A DNA stretch of 64,000 nucleotides from Pseudomonadota bacterium (GTDB lineage: Bacteria; Pseudomonadota; Gammaproteobacteria; Xanthomonadales; Rhodanobacteraceae), in assembly GCA_021793575.1 (NCBI GenBank), contig JAJYSM010000007.1, positions 1 to 64,000 on the forward strand, given 5' to 3'. The position numbers and the translations under genes were made by a program. Position 1 is the stretch's first letter. Each line of letters starts with the position of its first letter. The notes under the pieces are model-generated. The model saw only the letters and a list, made by a program, of their open reading frames with translations, made no database searches and was not told the DNA's origin. Of the stretch, positions 63,518-64,000 are shown in pieces.

Positions 63518-64000
63518 ATGGCGCCGCTGAAACAATGCATCCGCATGATGGACGAAGGCATCGCGCGGGTGAGTCAGGTGCTGGTGCAGCTGCCGGCCGC
63601 CGAGGCCACGCTCAGCCGGCTGATGCTGATCGTCAGTCGGCGCATGGAGGAGGATCTCGAACTGCAGCTGAAGCCGCACCGGCTCAACCACAGCGAATTC
63701 CTCACCATGATGTTCCTCTACAGCCGTCCGGATGGCAGCTCCACACCGGGCGAGCTGTGTGAATTTGCTGCGCAGGGTGCCACCAACATGACGCGCATCG
63801 CCAACGCGCTGGTCAAGCGCGGCCTGATCACCCGCGCCGCCTGCCGGGAGGACCGCCGCCGCGTGGTGATCCGCATCACCGCAGCCGGCCGACGGCTGGT
63901 GCTGAAGATGCTGCCACCGCTGTTTCCGCGCGTGGACGCGATGTTTGGCGACTTCAGCGAAACCGACCAGCGCCACCTCGCTCGCCTGCTGCGCAAGCTG
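63518..64000 (+). CDS. MarR family transcriptional regulator, partial (runs off window)
   Basis: The first 161 codons of a winged-helix regulator; no stop before the edge. LNHSEFLTMMFLYSRPDGSS is followed by the recognition region AAQGATNMTRIANALVKRGLI and the wing CREDRRRVVIRITAAGRRL. MarR regulators of this kind often lead efflux operons, which would lie to the right. A palindrome overlaps its promoter. Confidence 0.92.
   Translation, partial: MAPLKQCIRMMDEGIARVSQVLVQLPAAEATLSRLMLIVSRRMEEDLELQLKPHRLNHSEFLTMMFLYSRPDGSSTPGELCEFAAQGATNMTRIANALVKRGLITRAACREDRRRVVIRITAAGRRLVLKMLPPLFPRVDAMFGDFSETDQRHLARLLRKL

Overview
The window is a high-GC, densely packed gammaproteobacterial chromosome segment. 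Gene content and order (a seven-gene suf operon led by an Rrf2 regulator, tgt-yajC-secD-secF, amgK-murU, lolC-lolD-comEC-exbB-exbD-msbA-lpxK, and sdhCDAB with sdhE/ygfX), plus dispersed GGAGCGACTTCAGTCGC-type repeats, point to the Xanthomonadales, most likely a Rhodanobacter/Dyella-like member of the Rhodanobacteraceae. That placement is inference from synteny and composition; no search was run. I saw no rRNA, tRNA, CRISPR array, insertion sequence or prophage.

Layout. 1-5.6 kb: Fe-S assembly operon sufR-sufB-(GNAT)-(lipoprotein)-sufC-sufD-sufS on the minus strand, mostly joined by 1-4 bp stop/start overlaps, with an IscR-like operator before sufR; sufS runs off the left edge. 5.8-7.5 kb: glnK-amtB behind a sigma-54-type promoter. 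7.9-9.6 kb: amgK-murU peptidoglycan sugar recycling. 9.65-10 kb: a repeat array. 10-14.6 kb: tgt-yajC-secD-secF. 14.8-16.8 kb: a secreted S9 peptidase.

16.8-26.2 kb is the most distinctive part: a periplasmic alcohol-oxidation island. A sigma-54 activator of the AcoR type is divergent from an operon of aldehyde dehydrogenase, a PQQ alcohol dehydrogenase carrying the extra aspartate diagnostic of lanthanide-dependent enzymes, a protein that fuses a XoxJ-like binding domain to a XoxG-like cytochrome c, a TonB-dependent receptor that closely matches E. coli YncD/PqqU (PQQ uptake), and a DUF779 protein. A near-consensus sigma-54 promoter precedes the aldehyde dehydrogenase gene, and two palindromes lie about 150 bp upstream of it. 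No pqq biosynthesis genes are present in the window, so the operon looks built to scavenge its cofactor.

26.2-32 kb: a very large cytoplasmic multi-PAS/GAF hybrid histidine kinase translationally coupled to a receiver-EAL c-di-GMP phosphodiesterase. 32-40.5 kb: ppk1, three transporters, a nucleotide pyrophosphatase/phosphodiesterase-type lipoprotein and two small envelope proteins. 40.6-46.3 kb: hutF and hutI (histidine catabolism), separated by a GNAT-nitrilase fusion and a ClC channel. 46.3-54.7 kb: envelope biogenesis (lpxK, msbA, exbD, exbB, lolD, lolC/E) enclosing comEC. 54.8-60.3 kb: the succinate dehydrogenase operon bracketed by assembly factors (sdhAF4 upstream, sdhE and ygfX downstream), with ygfZ divergent. 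60.3-64 kb: a SleB-type cell-wall hydrolase, twin glycine-zipper lipoproteins, tatD and the start of a MarR regulator with a palindromic operator.
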